64,000 nt of DNA from Thalassotalea atypica. GTDB taxonomy: Bacteria > Pseudomonadota > Gammaproteobacteria > Enterobacterales > Alteromonadaceae. The stretch covers positions 1,054,001-1,118,000 of the forward strand of contig NZ_AP027364.1 of NCBI RefSeq assembly GCF_030295975.1, given 5' to 3'. Position numbers and translations under genes: made by a program. The number at the start of each line of letters is the position of its first letter. Positions within the stretch are counted from its first letter, which is position 1. The notes beneath the pieces are model-generated. The model saw nothing but the letters and a program-made list of their open reading frames with translations, was not told the DNA's origin and searched no databases. Positions 36,277-45,912 of the stretch are shown here, piece after piece.

Positions 36277-37436
36277 TCCAGTTAAAAGCATTAATTATCA
36301 AAGAATTTAAAGAAGCAATACGTGACAAACGTGCACTTATGGTGGCATTTTCAATGGCACTTCTCGCACCTGTTATGATCATGTTTATGTCTAAAACCAT
36401 GATTGAAGAGATGGTCGATACCCCGCCGGTGTATGTCAATATAGTCGGCGCCGAGCATGCCCCGAAATTAATGAAAGCTTTTATCGATGAGAATATACTC
36501 AGCACAGATGAAGCCGAAGGTGATCAGCAGCGCATTTGGAAAGAGCGTAATATTAATATCACCATTCCAGCGTCTTATGCAGAGGATATGCTGGAAGGTT
36601 ACCCTGTCGATATTGTTTTACGGGCGGATTACAGTGACAAACCCTCACTAGCACCCATCAGACGCATCAAGGATGTGGTGCGAAGTCATGCAAGAAAAAT
36701 AGGATACAAACGCTTAATCATGCGTGGGATTGACGTTCGCTTATTACAACCAGTGAATTTGGTCGAGCAAGATATCGCGAGGCCGAGCAGCAACGCCATG
36801 ATGATAAGCTTAATGCTTGGGCTTTATTTATTAATGGGAGCGTTTATGTCAGGGCTTTCCATTGCCATAGACTCAAGCGCAGGCGAGCGTGAGCGCAACG
36901 TACTTGAAATGCTTTTGTGCCAACCCGTGAGTACGATCAAAATTGTCTTGGCAAAATTACTGTGCTCAAGCTCCATTTCTATATTGTCGGTCATTCTAAT
37001 GCTGAGCTTAACCACATTGTCTGTCGGCTTTGTCGACTTAAGCAAAATCGGCGCTACCTTCAATATCGACGCTTTTACTTTTAGTGCACTATTAATGCTC
37101 TTGATCCCCATTTGTTTCTTAGCCGCAGCATTGCAACTGTTCTTTGCCTTTCAGGCCAAAAGCTTTAAAGAGGCACAATCGACAGTCACGATGCTGATCA
37201 TGGCGCCATCAATGGTACCTGTTGCAATGATGTTTATTGACAATAGGCCGCAGTGGTTAGACTGGTTACCCATTGCGGGTCAGTCGATCATTATGGAAGA
37301 TCTATTTAAGGGGTTACCAGTGAATTGGGGAGCCTTGTTCGTGACGGGAACAGTTACTATCGCCATAACTGCGGCATTAGTGATGGTGTTGGCGAAGAAA
37401 TTAAAATCAGAGAAAGTGGTGATGGCGTTAAGCTAA
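36273..37436 (+). CDS. ABC-2 exporter permease (NatB-like)
   Basis: 387 residues: one N-terminal helix (about 20-40), a large extracytoplasmic loop (about 45-165) and five to six C-terminal helices. The motif SAGERERNVLEMLLCQPVS before the second helix is the family mark of ABC-2 permeases. It partners the ATPase just upstream. What is exported is not clear; coupling with an exported peptidase suggests a peptide or envelope stress role. Confidence 0.88.
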   Translation: MIQLKALIIKEFKEAIRDKRALMVAFSMALLAPVMIMFMSKTMIEEMVDTPPVYVNIVGAEHAPKLMKAFIDENILSTDEAEGDQQRIWKERNINITIPASYAEDMLEGYPVDIVLRADYSDKPSLAPIRRIKDVVRSHARKIGYKRLIMRGIDVRLLQPVNLVEQDIARPSSNAMMISLMLGLYLLMGAFMSGLSIAIDSSAGERERNVLEMLLCQPVSTIKIVLAKLLCSSSISILSVILMLSLTTLSVGFVDLSKIGATFNIDAFTFSALLMLLIPICFLAAALQLFFAFQAKSFKEAQSTVTMLIMAPSMVPVAMMFIDNRPQWLDWLPIAGQSIIMEDLFKGLPVNWGALFVTGTVTIAITAALVMVLAKKLKSEKVVMALS

Positions 37437-37590
37437 ATTTGCCATTTGATTGTTAATACTATGTTACTTGTTGGTTGGAAAATAGTCTTATGTTAGAGTC
37501 GCCGCAAAGTTAACAAAAAGCGAAAATCCGGCCTGCAGCCGTGAGAGCTTATTTTGTTCTCAGGACAATAATAACAATAAGGACACCTAC

Positions 37591-38094
37591 TTGAGCCATC
37601 AGGTAACATTTAAGCAGTGGATGACGGAGCATGAAAAAATGCTTCGTCATATGATCATGGGTTTTGAAGCTAAACCGGCGATTCAAGAAGAATTGCTGCA
37701 AGAAATTGCACTGAATATTTGGCAAGCACTGCCCAAATTCAAAGGAGCATCAAGTGTTAAAACCTTTGTCGCTCGTATTGCTCATAATATCTTAGCTACA
37801 CATGTAGCTAAGGCAGTGCGTACAGTGAAAGCGGATAATGATATAGATGAACATTTGGATGTTGCTATTGATGCTGAAACGCCTTATCAACAGCTTGATA
37901 AGGCGCAAAGACAACTTCGCTTAAGTCGTGCAATTAGACAGTTAAAATTAGAACAACAACAAGTGATCACCTTGGCACTTGAAGGAATGAGTTATCAAGA
38001 AATGGCAGATACATTATCAATTTCGGTAAACTTAGTCGGTGTCAGGTTACAACGTTCAAAATCAGCGTTAATGAAATTACTGGAGGCTAACTGA
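37591..38094 (+). CDS. ECF-type RNA polymerase sigma factor
   Basis: 167 residues with sigma region 2 (about 15-80) and region 4 (about 110-160, with QQVITLALEGMSYQEMADTLSISVNLVGVRLQRSKSAL split between helices). The start is TTG at 37591, with AAGGA placed 7-8 bases upstream; the next ATG (37621) has no ribosome site. It overlaps the next gene by 1 bp, so that gene is the likely anti-sigma factor or sensor. Confidence 0.85.
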   Translation: MSHQVTFKQWMTEHEKMLRHMIMGFEAKPAIQEELLQEIALNIWQALPKFKGASSVKTFVARIAHNILATHVAKAVRTVKADNDIDEHLDVAIDAETPYQQLDKAQRQLRLSRAIRQLKLEQQQVITLALEGMSYQEMADTLSISVNLVGVRLQRSKSALMKLLEAN

Positions 38095-38666
38095 TGGATA
38101 AATCTCCCTTAGATGAAAGTTGGGAGTCAATCGCGCAAGATTGGCAAAGCCAACCTTATGAACATATTGATGTAGACCTCCTGATCAAACAGTTTAAAAA
38201 ACGTACCATGATCGCGAAAGGATTTATCGTACTAAACCTGATAGCTACTATCGGCTTATATATATCATTCTTTTTTGGGTTGTATGATGGGCAATGGCCT
38301 ACACCTGTGATGGCGTACTTAGGCTTTGGTGCAATTTTATCTACCGTGTATGTTTACTACGAAATTAAGATAAGACAGCAAACTTGGCGAATGAGTGATG
38401 CCAGCCCAGAACAGGCAATTGAGCGCTACATCAGTGGCATTGAAGGCGCGATAAAATATTGTGTGTTGATGAAAGTTTCATTTTGGGCATTATTACCTGC
38501 AATGAATTGGTTCACCTATGAAATGAAAAAAGGAACCGATAAATCAGTTTTGCCAGCGTTTATTATTGGAAATTCAATTCTTATTTTGTCTTATGCCATA
38601 ACCCATCATTATCACAAAAAACGTGTATTGGAAAAAGAACGTCTAGAAAATAACGAAATCGACTAA
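38094..38666 (+). CDS. four-helix membrane protein, putative anti-sigma partner
   Basis: 190 residues: a cytoplasmic N-terminal part (1-37), then four membrane helices in two pairs (about 38-58, 66-86, 120-138, 148-166) and a basic tail. It starts inside the stop codon of the ECF sigma gene (TGATG). Such tightly coupled membrane proteins often hold an ECF factor inactive. No zinc anti-sigma motif (HxxxCxxC) is seen, so the role is inferred from position only. Confidence 0.6.
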   Translation: MDKSPLDESWESIAQDWQSQPYEHIDVDLLIKQFKKRTMIAKGFIVLNLIATIGLYISFFFGLYDGQWPTPVMAYLGFGAILSTVYVYYEIKIRQQTWRMSDASPEQAIERYISGIEGAIKYCVLMKVSFWALLPAMNWFTYEMKKGTDKSVLPAFIIGNSILILSYAITHHYHKKRVLEKERLENNEID

Positions 38667-38936
38667 GATACGGGGCTGTACGGATGTTCCGAATTATATT
38701 CGGGTAAAACTTTTTAAATCTGATTTAAATTTCTTGATTGTCGGTTTTAACTTTCATATATTAGGCGGCAGCTTTTAATGTTGGAATTTAGGGAACATTT
38801 TAGCTGCTATTTCACCGATAAATGATGAGTTAAAAGATATACAAACTCTTAAGATTCGGGCAAAATATGCCGCCTCAAATTTCAATTTTTAACTCACTTT
38901 ATAACGCTTTAATGCTATACCCTAAGAGGATAAGAC

Positions 38937-40193
38937 ATGCTTACTCGTGATATGAATATTGCTGATTTCGATGCTGATTTATGGCAAGCAATGACTGACG
39001 AAGTCGTTCGCCAAGAAGAACACATTGAATTGATCGCATCAGAAAACTACACCAGTCCACGTGTACTTGAGGCGCAAGGCTCTCAATTAACGAACAAGTA
39101 TGCTGAAGGCTATCCTGGCAAGCGTTACTACGGTGGTTGTGAATTTGTTGATAAAGCTGAACAGTTAGCAATCGATCGTGCGAAAGAGCTTTTCGGTGCA
39201 ACTTATGCCAATGTTCAGCCGCATGCTGGTTCACAAGCCAATGCTGCGGTATTTCAAGCGCTAGTTACTCCAGGCGGAAAAGTGTTAGGTATGAGCCTAG
39301 CTCACGGTGGTCACTTAACTCACGGCTCACACGTTAACTTTTCTGGTAAGTCATATGAAGCCATTCAATACGGTTTAGACCCAGAAACGGGTGATATCGA
39401 CTACGCAGAAATGGAACGTTTAGCACTAGAACATAAACCAGAAATGATCATTGGTGGTTTTTCTGCTTTTTCTGGTGTTGTTGACTGGGCGCGTATGCGT
39501 GAAATTGCAGACAAAGTAGATGCATATTTCATGGTTGATATGGCGCACGTTGCTGGTTTAATTGCTGCTGGCTTATATCCAAACCCATTGCCTCATGCAC
39601 ATGTTGTAACTACAACAACGCATAAAACATTAGCCGGTCCACGTGGTGGTTTAATTGTTTCTGCTTGTGATGACGAAGCTGTTTATAAGAAATTAAACTC
39701 AGCCGTTTTCCCTGGTGGTCAAGGTGGTCCGTTAATGCACGTGATTGCAGCAAAAGCGGTTGCATTTAAAGAAGCATTAGAACCAGAATTTAAGACATAC
39801 CAACAAAAAGTACTAGATAACGCTAAAGCGATGGTCGCAGTACTTCAAGAACGTGGTTATAAAGTGGTGTCAAACGGTACTGAAAACCACTTATTATTAC
39901 TTGATTTGATTGATAAAGACATCACAGGTAAAGATGCTGATGCTGCCCTTGGTAAGGCACACATCACGGTAAACAAAAACTCGGTTCCTAACGATCCTCG
40001 CTCGCCATTTGTTACTTCTGGTTTACGTTTAGGTACACCAGCGATTACTCGTCGTGGTTTCGGTGTTGAAGAAACTAAAACACTAACGGGTTGGATTTGC
40101 GATATTTTAGATGATATTGAAAACGAAGACGTTAGCAAAAGAGTTCAAGAACAAGTTAAAGAAATTTGTGCTAACTTCCCAGTTTATGCATAA
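38937..40193 (+). CDS. glyA: serine hydroxymethyltransferase
   Basis: A PLP enzyme that converts serine and tetrahydrofolate to glycine and methylene-THF. Its 418 residues match E. coli GlyA (417). The PLP lysine lies in [15 protein letters not shown], and the substrate motif [13 protein letters not shown] and the glycine-rich end are typical. Codon use looks strongly biased, as in a highly expressed gene. It is a single transcription unit ending at the terminator at 40247; the 270 bp upstream contain no recognised operator. Confidence 0.97.
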   Translation: MLTRDMNIADFDADLWQAMTDEVVRQEEHIELIASENYTSPRVLEAQGSQLTNKYAEGYPGKRYYGGCEFVDKAEQLAIDRAKELFGATYANVQPHAGSQANAAVFQALVTPGGKVLGMSLAHGGHLTHGSHVNFSGKSYEAIQYGLDPETGDIDYAEMERLALEHKPEMIIGGFSAFSGVVDWARMREIADKVDAYFMVDMAHVAGLIAAGLYPNPLPHAHVVTTTTHKTLAGPRGGLIVSACDDEAVYKKLNSAVFPGGQGGPLMHVIAAKAVAFKEALEPEFKTYQQKVLDNAKAMVAVLQERGYKVVSNGTENHLLLLDLIDKDITGKDADAALGKAHITVNKNSVPNDPRSPFVTSGLRLGTPAITRRGFGVEETKTLTGWICDILDDIENEDVSKRVQEQVKEICANFPVYA

Positions 40194-40246
40194 GAAATAA
40201 ATATCAGATGAAAAAAAATTACTGACTTCATCTGTTAAAATGATTT

Positions 40247-40271
40247 AAAAGGCCGCATAGCGGCCTTTTTT
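40247..40271 (+). terminator. rho-independent terminator of glyA
   Basis: AAAGGCCGC pairs with GCGGCCTTT around a short TA-containing loop and is followed by further Ts. It lies 54 bp after glyA. Confidence 0.9.
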
Positions 40272-40456
40272 GATTTTGCGACAAAATTTATTTTGATTGG
40301 TAAACGCAACAGGGCAAAGTCGATGGGGTGAACGAGGCTGAAACAATTAGCAGAAGACTATTTACCAAAATACCTGGATCTTGACATTGTCTAGTCATTA
40401 AGGTGTTATCTTGTTTGTATAAAAACAAAAAAAAGAATGTCCACAAGGCTCAGTAT

Positions 40457-41818
40457 ATGTCTGACAATGAGAATGACGTGATGGCAATTGACGATTGTAC
40501 GGTAGATAACCGTTCTAGTGCTCCCACTCAAAGCGCAAATATAGAGGAAAGAGTACAAACCGAAAGTCGACAAAAGTACTATGCCTTAGTACTGCTAACG
40601 ATTGTTTATAGCTTTAATTTTATTGATCGACAGTTATTGGCGATTCTACAGGAAACGATAAAATTAGATCTTCAATTATCCGATAGCCAGCTGGGTTTGC
40701 TTACAGGATTCTCATTTGCTGTCTTTTATGTCACGGCGGGAATACCTATTGCTCGATGGGCAGATCGCGGTAACCGTCGTAATATCATTTCAATGTCGCT
40801 ATTTTTATGGAGCCTGATGACGGCGGTCAGCGGTTTTGTTCAAAATTATCTTCAATTGTTATTAGCTCGCATTGGTGTTGGGGTAGGCGAGGCGGGGGGG
40901 AGTCCACCGTCACATTCGATTATTTCCGATATCTTCCCGCCAGAAAAAAGAGCAGGCGCGTTAGGCTTCTATTCAACCGGCGTCAACGTCGGTATTTTAT
41001 TCGGATTTTTACTCGGTGGCTGGCTGAATGAATATTTTGGTTGGCGGGTTGCGTTCATCGTTGTTGGTACTCCGGGTATTTTATTAGCGATTATCGTTAG
41101 AATGACGCTTGCTGAGCCAATTCGAGGAATGGCTGAAAATCGTCAAGCAAGTATTGAAAAATCGTCGTTTCGCTCGGTGCTCAAATTATTATGGAGCCGA
41201 GTATCTTTCCGCCATTTCGCTTTGGCATCGGCGCTTAATGCCTTTGTTAGCTACAGTTTATCAAGCTGGACCGCTTCATTTATGATCCGCATACATGGTA
41301 TGTCGACAGGTGAACTTGGTACTTGGCTAGCACTAATAATAGGAGTCGGTGGGGCTATTGGTGTGTTCGGTGGTGGTTTACTGGCTGACAAACTAGCGAC
41401 TAAAGATAAACGCTGGTACGTTTGGTTACCGGGACTTGTCGGTTTTATCGCACTACCGTTTTTAATACTATTTTGTTTAGCTGATGGTATGTATGCAGCG
41501 CTAATGTCGATGATTGTTCCAGCGATACTGGCCAATGTTTATTTAGGTTGTGTTATAGCAACGACCCATGGCTTAGTCGGCTTAAGAATGCGGGCTATGT
41601 CATCGGCAATTTTATTTCTGATCATTAATATTGTTGGCTTGGGGCTAGGTCCATGGTCGGTAGGTATTTTAAGTGATTATTTAATACCAACATATCAGGC
41701 TGAGTCATTACGTTATGCAATATTGTTTATATTACCGTTGGTGAGTTTTTGGTCTGTATGCCATTTTTATCTCGCGGCAAACCATTTAAAAACTGATTTA
41801 GACAATGCGCCTGATTAA
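40457..41818 (+). CDS. MFS transporter (spinster-like group)
   Basis: The start at 40457 is chosen because AAGG is 8 bases upstream and the leader reads MSDNENDV; the longer GTG start at 40403 adds a non-conserved stretch. The 453 residues have 12 predicted membrane helices after a charged tail (1-45). MFS motifs are visible: RQLLAILQE in helix 1, and GIPIARWADRGNRRN between helices 2 and 3. It is nearest to the spinster-type MFS common in marine proteobacteria; the substrate is unknown. Confidence 0.85.
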   Translation: MSDNENDVMAIDDCTVDNRSSAPTQSANIEERVQTESRQKYYALVLLTIVYSFNFIDRQLLAILQETIKLDLQLSDSQLGLLTGFSFAVFYVTAGIPIARWADRGNRRNIISMSLFLWSLMTAVSGFVQNYLQLLLARIGVGVGEAGGSPPSHSIISDIFPPEKRAGALGFYSTGVNVGILFGFLLGGWLNEYFGWRVAFIVVGTPGILLAIIVRMTLAEPIRGMAENRQASIEKSSFRSVLKLLWSRVSFRHFALASALNAFVSYSLSSWTASFMIRIHGMSTGELGTWLALIIGVGGAIGVFGGGLLADKLATKDKRWYVWLPGLVGFIALPFLILFCLADGMYAALMSMIVPAILANVYLGCVIATTHGLVGLRMRAMSSAILFLIINIVGLGLGPWSVGILSDYLIPTYQAESLRYAILFILPLVSFWSVCHFYLAANHLKTDLDNAPD

Positions 41819-42065
41819 TATTTGGGAGTTAAGAGGGTAAAAGTGCTATTGCAGTCTTTACCTTCATATCCGCATCTTATTCAGCTGTATTTAATCTTAT
41901 AGATTACCGTTCTCGGACACTCTTCGTTCATGTTTGGTTAAAATATAGATTTATATTTGCCATAAAGTGACAGCTAAAAAAAATGGGATAACTTTCGCTT
42001 AACAATCTGTTTTCGATTAAAATAGTGCGATAAATAATTCAAGACACATTGCTTAAGGAGCGTTC

Positions 42066-42521
42066 ATGTTTTGTCCATTTTGTTCGGCGAACGACACAAA
42101 AGTAATAGATTCTCGATTAGTGTCTGATGGCCATCAGATCAGAAGAAGGCGGGAATGTACCGACTGTCACGAACGATTCACAACGTTTGAGTCTGCAGAG
42201 CTAGTCATGCCACGCATTATCAAGAGAGACGGTTCACGAGAGCCATTTAACGAAGATAAAATGCGAAGTGGTTTACAGCGCGCATTAGAAAAGCGTCCGG
42301 TCAGTGTTGAAAATATCGAATTGGCTGTCAACAAAGTGAAATCACAATTGCGTGCTACCGGCGAGCGAGAGCTTTCTAGTGAGATGTTGGGCAACATTAT
42401 TATGGAGCAGCTCAAAGAGCTCGATAAAGTAGCCTACGTGCGATTTGCTTCGGTTTATCGTTCTTTTGAAGACATCCGTGAGTTTGGTGAAGAAATAGCT
42501 CGCCTTGGTGACGACAAATAA
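42066..42521 (+). CDS. nrdR: ribonucleotide reductase repressor NrdR
   Basis: A dATP/ATP-sensing repressor of ribonucleotide reductase genes. It has the N-terminal zinc ribbon (CPFC at 3-6 and CTDC) and the ATP-cone domain (about 49-139). The length of 151 aa is standard. A GGAG ribosome site precedes it. It heads the riboflavin gene run, the common order in proteobacteria (nrdR-ribD). Confidence 0.96.
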   Translation: MFCPFCSANDTKVIDSRLVSDGHQIRRRRECTDCHERFTTFESAELVMPRIIKRDGSREPFNEDKMRSGLQRALEKRPVSVENIELAVNKVKSQLRATGERELSSEMLGNIIMEQLKELDKVAYVRFASVYRSFEDIREFGEEIARLGDDK

Positions 42522-42526
42522 CGGCC

Positions 42527-42901
42527 ATGAGTGAAAGTAGCTACTTTTTAATTATTTGGCTGTTATTTTTGTCAATACATATGATTGTCACAAGAAGTCG
42601 CTATTTCAACGATCCAAATAAAATATTAGAAGACAATGATGACAAAGTGACGCTAAGGACATCGGCAATTAGTATGCTGATGAAAAGCCGCGTTATATCA
42701 CTTGAAAAAGTAAAAATAGCAAAAATTCAGCGGGCTAAGAACACCATTAGTATATTCACTCACGATAATAACGTCTTTGATATTTGGGTAGTCGGCAAGT
42801 TTACCGAACTAACGTGGCAGCGCGCTCAACTGCTATTTCCTGAAGCAAAAGTGGTGGTAATTGAACACGCACATGGCAGCATTTCAAATAAGAGAAGCTA
42901 A
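42527..42901 (+). CDS. unknown membrane-anchored protein between nrdR and ribD
   Basis: 124 residues: one membrane helix at about 5-22 (SYFLIIWLLFLSIHMIV), then a soluble domain of alternating strands (VTLRTSAIS, TISIFTHDNNVFDIWVVG, KVVVIE) that could be a small PH-like or beta fold. It starts 5 bp after nrdR and its stop overlaps the ribD start by one base, so it is in the operon. No family is recognised and this position is normally empty. Confidence 0.7.
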   Translation: MSESSYFLIIWLLFLSIHMIVTRSRYFNDPNKILEDNDDKVTLRTSAISMLMKSRVISLEKVKIAKIQRAKNTISIFTHDNNVFDIWVVGKFTELTWQRAQLLFPEAKVVVIEHAHGSISNKRS

Positions 42902-44037
42902 TGACTAAATTTACCACTGCTGATCATCAATATATGCGGCTTGCCATTAGCCTTGCCAAACAAGGTTTTTACACCACATCGCCTAACCCAAGAGTGGGTT
43001 GCGTGTTAGTGAAAGAAAATCAAGTTATTGGTCAAGGATATCATCAAAAAGCGGGTAGTGCTCATGCTGAGGTCAATGCCATTGCTGACGCCAAAGCTAA
43101 TGGTTTAGCTATTGAAGGTTGTACTGCTTACGTTACGTTAGAGCCTTGTAGCCACTTTGGCCGCACGCCACCTTGTGCTAAAGGGCTCATCGAGGAAAAA
43201 GTTGCTCGCGTCATTTGTGCTATGGTTGATCCTAATCCACAAGTTTCAGGTAGCGGACTGACGATGCTTGAAAATGCAGGCATTGAAACGGCCTACGGTT
43301 TGCTTGAAGCAGATGCAAGAGATTTAAACGCTGGATTTATTTCCTTAATGACTCAACAATTACCTTATGTACGTTGTAAACTGGCCACGAGTTTAGATGG
43401 TAAAACCGCCATGGCCAGTGGTGAAAGCAAGTGGATAACCTCACCAGAGGCACGAAGTGATGTGCAACGACTTCGTGCACAAAGCTGTGCAATTATTACC
43501 GGCGCGGACTCGGTTATTGTTGATAATGCCAAAATGAGCGTTAGACATGAAGAGCTTGGCTGGTTAAAGGCTAAATATCAAAAAGAGCACCTTAGGCAAC
43601 CTGTGCGCGTGGTTATTGACAGTCAAAACCGTCTTTCGCCAAAGCTGGCATTATTCAACATTAAATCTCCAATAATTATTATTGGTACAGACATTGAAAA
43701 CAATCATAGCTGGCCCCATTTTGTAGAACATCTTTTGGTGTCAAAGTCCGATAATGACAAAGCCGATTTAAAGCAAGTACTTTTGGCATTGGCGAAACGC
43801 GGGTTTAATGATGTACTGATTGAAGCCGGTGCCAATTTATCAGGTGCTTTTATTGAACAAGAGTTGGTAGATGAATTGATACATTATCAAGCGCCCAAAT
43901 TGATGGGAGCTGAAGGTAAGTCGATGTTAGCTATGCCTCAAATTTCGATTTTAGCAGACGCTAAAACGTTGAAATTTAGAGACGTGCGTATGGTTGGCCC
44001 AGATCTAAAAATCACAGCATTGCTGTCAAAGAGTTAG
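42901..44037 (+). CDS. ribD: bifunctional riboflavin biosynthesis deaminase/reductase
   Basis: Carries out two riboflavin steps: deamination of the pyrimidine (N-terminal CDA domain, about 1-145, with zinc motif HAEVNA and PCSHFGRTPPC) and NADPH reduction of the ribose side chain (C-terminal domain, about 150-378, with TSLDGKTA and EAGANLSGAF). The length of 378 aa is normal. It is 2 bp before ribE. Confidence 0.96.
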   Translation: MTKFTTADHQYMRLAISLAKQGFYTTSPNPRVGCVLVKENQVIGQGYHQKAGSAHAEVNAIADAKANGLAIEGCTAYVTLEPCSHFGRTPPCAKGLIEEKVARVICAMVDPNPQVSGSGLTMLENAGIETAYGLLEADARDLNAGFISLMTQQLPYVRCKLATSLDGKTAMASGESKWITSPEARSDVQRLRAQSCAIITGADSVIVDNAKMSVRHEELGWLKAKYQKEHLRQPVRVVIDSQNRLSPKLALFNIKSPIIIIGTDIENNHSWPHFVEHLLVSKSDNDKADLKQVLLALAKRGFNDVLIEAGANLSGAFIEQELVDELIHYQAPKLMGAEGKSMLAMPQISILADAKTLKFRDVRMVGPDLKITALLSKS

Positions 44038-44039
44038 AA

Positions 44040-44702
44040 ATGTTTACAGGAATTATAGAAGCAAAAGGTCAAATTAAGGCCATTAATATCAATGGTGAAG
44101 GTGCTCGCGTTACTGTCGCTGTTGGTAAGCTCGACATGAGTGATGTCAACCTTGGTGATTCGATTGCAACAAACGGCGTGTGCTTGACGGTGGTTAGTTT
44201 TGACAACACTAGTTTTAGTGCCGATGTTTCAAAAGAAACGTTGACTCGTACAGGCTTTACCCATTATCACATCGGACAAACGGTTAATTTAGAAAAAGCG
44301 ATGTTACCAACCACGCGCTTCGGTGGTCATATTGTTTCAGGCCATGTAGATGCGGTAGGAGAAGTTTTATCCGTTGTCGATAATGGTAACAGTACCGAGT
44401 ATTGGTTATCGATGAGCGAAGACATTGCTCTCTATGTTGCCGAAAAAGGATCAATTACTGTAGACGGGATCAGTTTAACGGTCAATGCGTTATCCGCAGA
44501 TAAATTTAGACTTACGATTGTGCCGCATACCGCGCAAGAAACGATTATTAGTCAGTACCAAGTAGGCACCAAAGTGAACTTGGAAGTTGATGTTATGGCT
44601 AGGTATATCGAACGTTTATTAACGAAAAATTCAAATAAAACGCAAGAGAAATCAGGCGTTACTGAAGCTTTGCTGATGCAAAGTGGCATTATTACGAAAT
44701 AA
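44040..44702 (+). CDS. ribE: riboflavin synthase alpha subunit
   Basis: Joins two lumazine molecules into riboflavin. It has two similar barrels: residues 1-97 start MFTGIIEAKG, and the second covers about 98-195 (GGHIVSGHVD). The length of 220 aa includes an extra tail of about 15 residues. It is called ribC in E. coli and ribE in many genomes. It lies in the rib operon, 9 bp before the next gene. Confidence 0.95.
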   Translation: MFTGIIEAKGQIKAININGEGARVTVAVGKLDMSDVNLGDSIATNGVCLTVVSFDNTSFSADVSKETLTRTGFTHYHIGQTVNLEKAMLPTTRFGGHIVSGHVDAVGEVLSVVDNGNSTEYWLSMSEDIALYVAEKGSITVDGISLTVNALSADKFRLTIVPHTAQETIISQYQVGTKVNLEVDVMARYIERLLTKNSNKTQEKSGVTEALLMQSGIITK

Positions 44703-44711
44703 GAGGTTGTC

Positions 44712-45821
44712 ATGCAATTAAATACCCCACAAGAAATCATCGAAGACATTAGATTAGGAAAGATGGTTATCTTAATGGATGATGAAGATCGTGAAAACGA
44801 AGGCGACTTCATTATGGCCGCCGAAAAAGTAACGCCGGAGGCAATCAACTTCATGGCGACCCATGGTCGCGGTCTTATTTGTATGCCAATGAGCCGTGAA
44901 AAATGTGAAACATTAAAGTTACCGTTAATGGTCGACAAAAATGATGCACAATTTACCACGAACTTTACTGTATCAATCGAAGCTGCTTACGGCGTGACTA
45001 CGGGAATTTCAGCCGCTGATCGTGCAACAACCGTGTTAGCGGCATGTGCTAAAGATGCAGATCATCACTCCATTGTTCAACCGGGACATATTTTTCCGCT
45101 CATTGCTAAAGACGGTGGCGTGTTAAACCGTGCTGGCCATACCGAAGCAGGTGTTGATGTTGCTCGCATGGCAGGGTGTGAACCTGCGGCGGTTATTGTA
45201 GAGATTTTAAATGAAGACGGCACTATGGCGCGCCGCCCTGATTTAGAGCAGATTGCTCAAAAGCATGACATTAAAATGGGCACCATTGCTGACTTAATCG
45301 AATACCGAAATGCAACTGAAACGACCATTGAACGTATTTCAGCGTGTAAGTTACCAACCGCATTTGGTGAGTTCGATTTGACTGTATTTAAAGACACCAT
45401 CGACGGTCAAGCACACTTTGCTTTAACAAAAGGGGAGATCAGCCCTGATAAACCAACATTAGTGCGTGTTCACTTAGAAAATACGTTTAGAGACTTACTC
45501 TTTAGCCAACGTGATAGCGTGAATAAGTGGCCAATAGGCACAGCCCTTGAACGTATAGCTCAAGAGGGCGGCGTCTTAGTGTTACTAGGTAAGCATGAGT
45601 CACCTGAATCATTGATTACTCAGGTTGAAAAGTATGCCAAGCTAGATGCTGGCGAAACGATTAAAGAAGTAGAGCGCCATGTTGGTTCAAGAAATGTTGG
45701 TGTTGGCTCACAAATTCTTGCCAATTTAGGTGTTTGTAAGATGCGCTTACTTAGTGCTCAAACTAAGTATCATTCGTTGTCTGGTTTCGGACTTGAAATT
45801 GTTGAGTATATTGCGGATTAG
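44712..45821 (+). CDS. ribB: 3,4-dihydroxy-2-butanone-4-phosphate synthase with a RibA-like domain lacking the zinc site (RibBX type)
   Basis: The N-terminal RibB domain (about 1-205) makes dihydroxybutanone phosphate from ribulose 5-phosphate; [11 protein letters not shown] and HTEAGVD are intact. The C-terminal part (about 206-369) resembles GTP cyclohydrolase II but lacks the zinc cysteine cluster CxxGDxxxSxxCDC, so it should not act on GTP. Such forms are often misnamed RibBA; a separate RibA is needed. No ribH or nusB follows. Confidence 0.9.
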   Translation: MQLNTPQEIIEDIRLGKMVILMDDEDRENEGDFIMAAEKVTPEAINFMATHGRGLICMPMSREKCETLKLPLMVDKNDAQFTTNFTVSIEAAYGVTTGISAADRATTVLAACAKDADHHSIVQPGHIFPLIAKDGGVLNRAGHTEAGVDVARMAGCEPAAVIVEILNEDGTMARRPDLEQIAQKHDIKMGTIADLIEYRNATETTIERISACKLPTAFGEFDLTVFKDTIDGQAHFALTKGEISPDKPTLVRVHLENTFRDLLFSQRDSVNKWPIGTALERIAQEGGVLVLLGKHESPESLITQVEKYAKLDAGETIKEVERHVGSRNVGVGSQILANLGVCKMRLLSAQTKYHSLSGFGLEIVEYIAD

Positions 45822-45853
45822 TTTTCTTAATTCATAAGTGATAGTTAAACAAT

Positions 45854-45884
45854 AAAAAAGGCTAAGTATTACTTAGTCTTTTTT
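45854..45884. terminator. bidirectional terminator between the rib operon and tpx
   Basis: A run of A, then CTAAGT (45862-45867) pairs with ACTTAG (45871-45876) around ATT, followed by a run of T. It serves the converging rib operon and the minus-strand peroxidase gene. Confidence 0.8.
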
Positions 45885-45912
45885 ATTTCTGCTACTTCAT
45901 AACAACGTAAAA

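Noticed and set aside
40272-40456. GTG start at 40403 for the MFS transporter
   Set aside because: The added 18 residues are lysine-rich and not typical; the ATG at 40457 has a better-placed ribosome site.
44700-45821. Bifunctional RibBA
   Set aside because: The zinc-binding cysteine cluster and catalytic segment of GTP cyclohydrolase II are missing.
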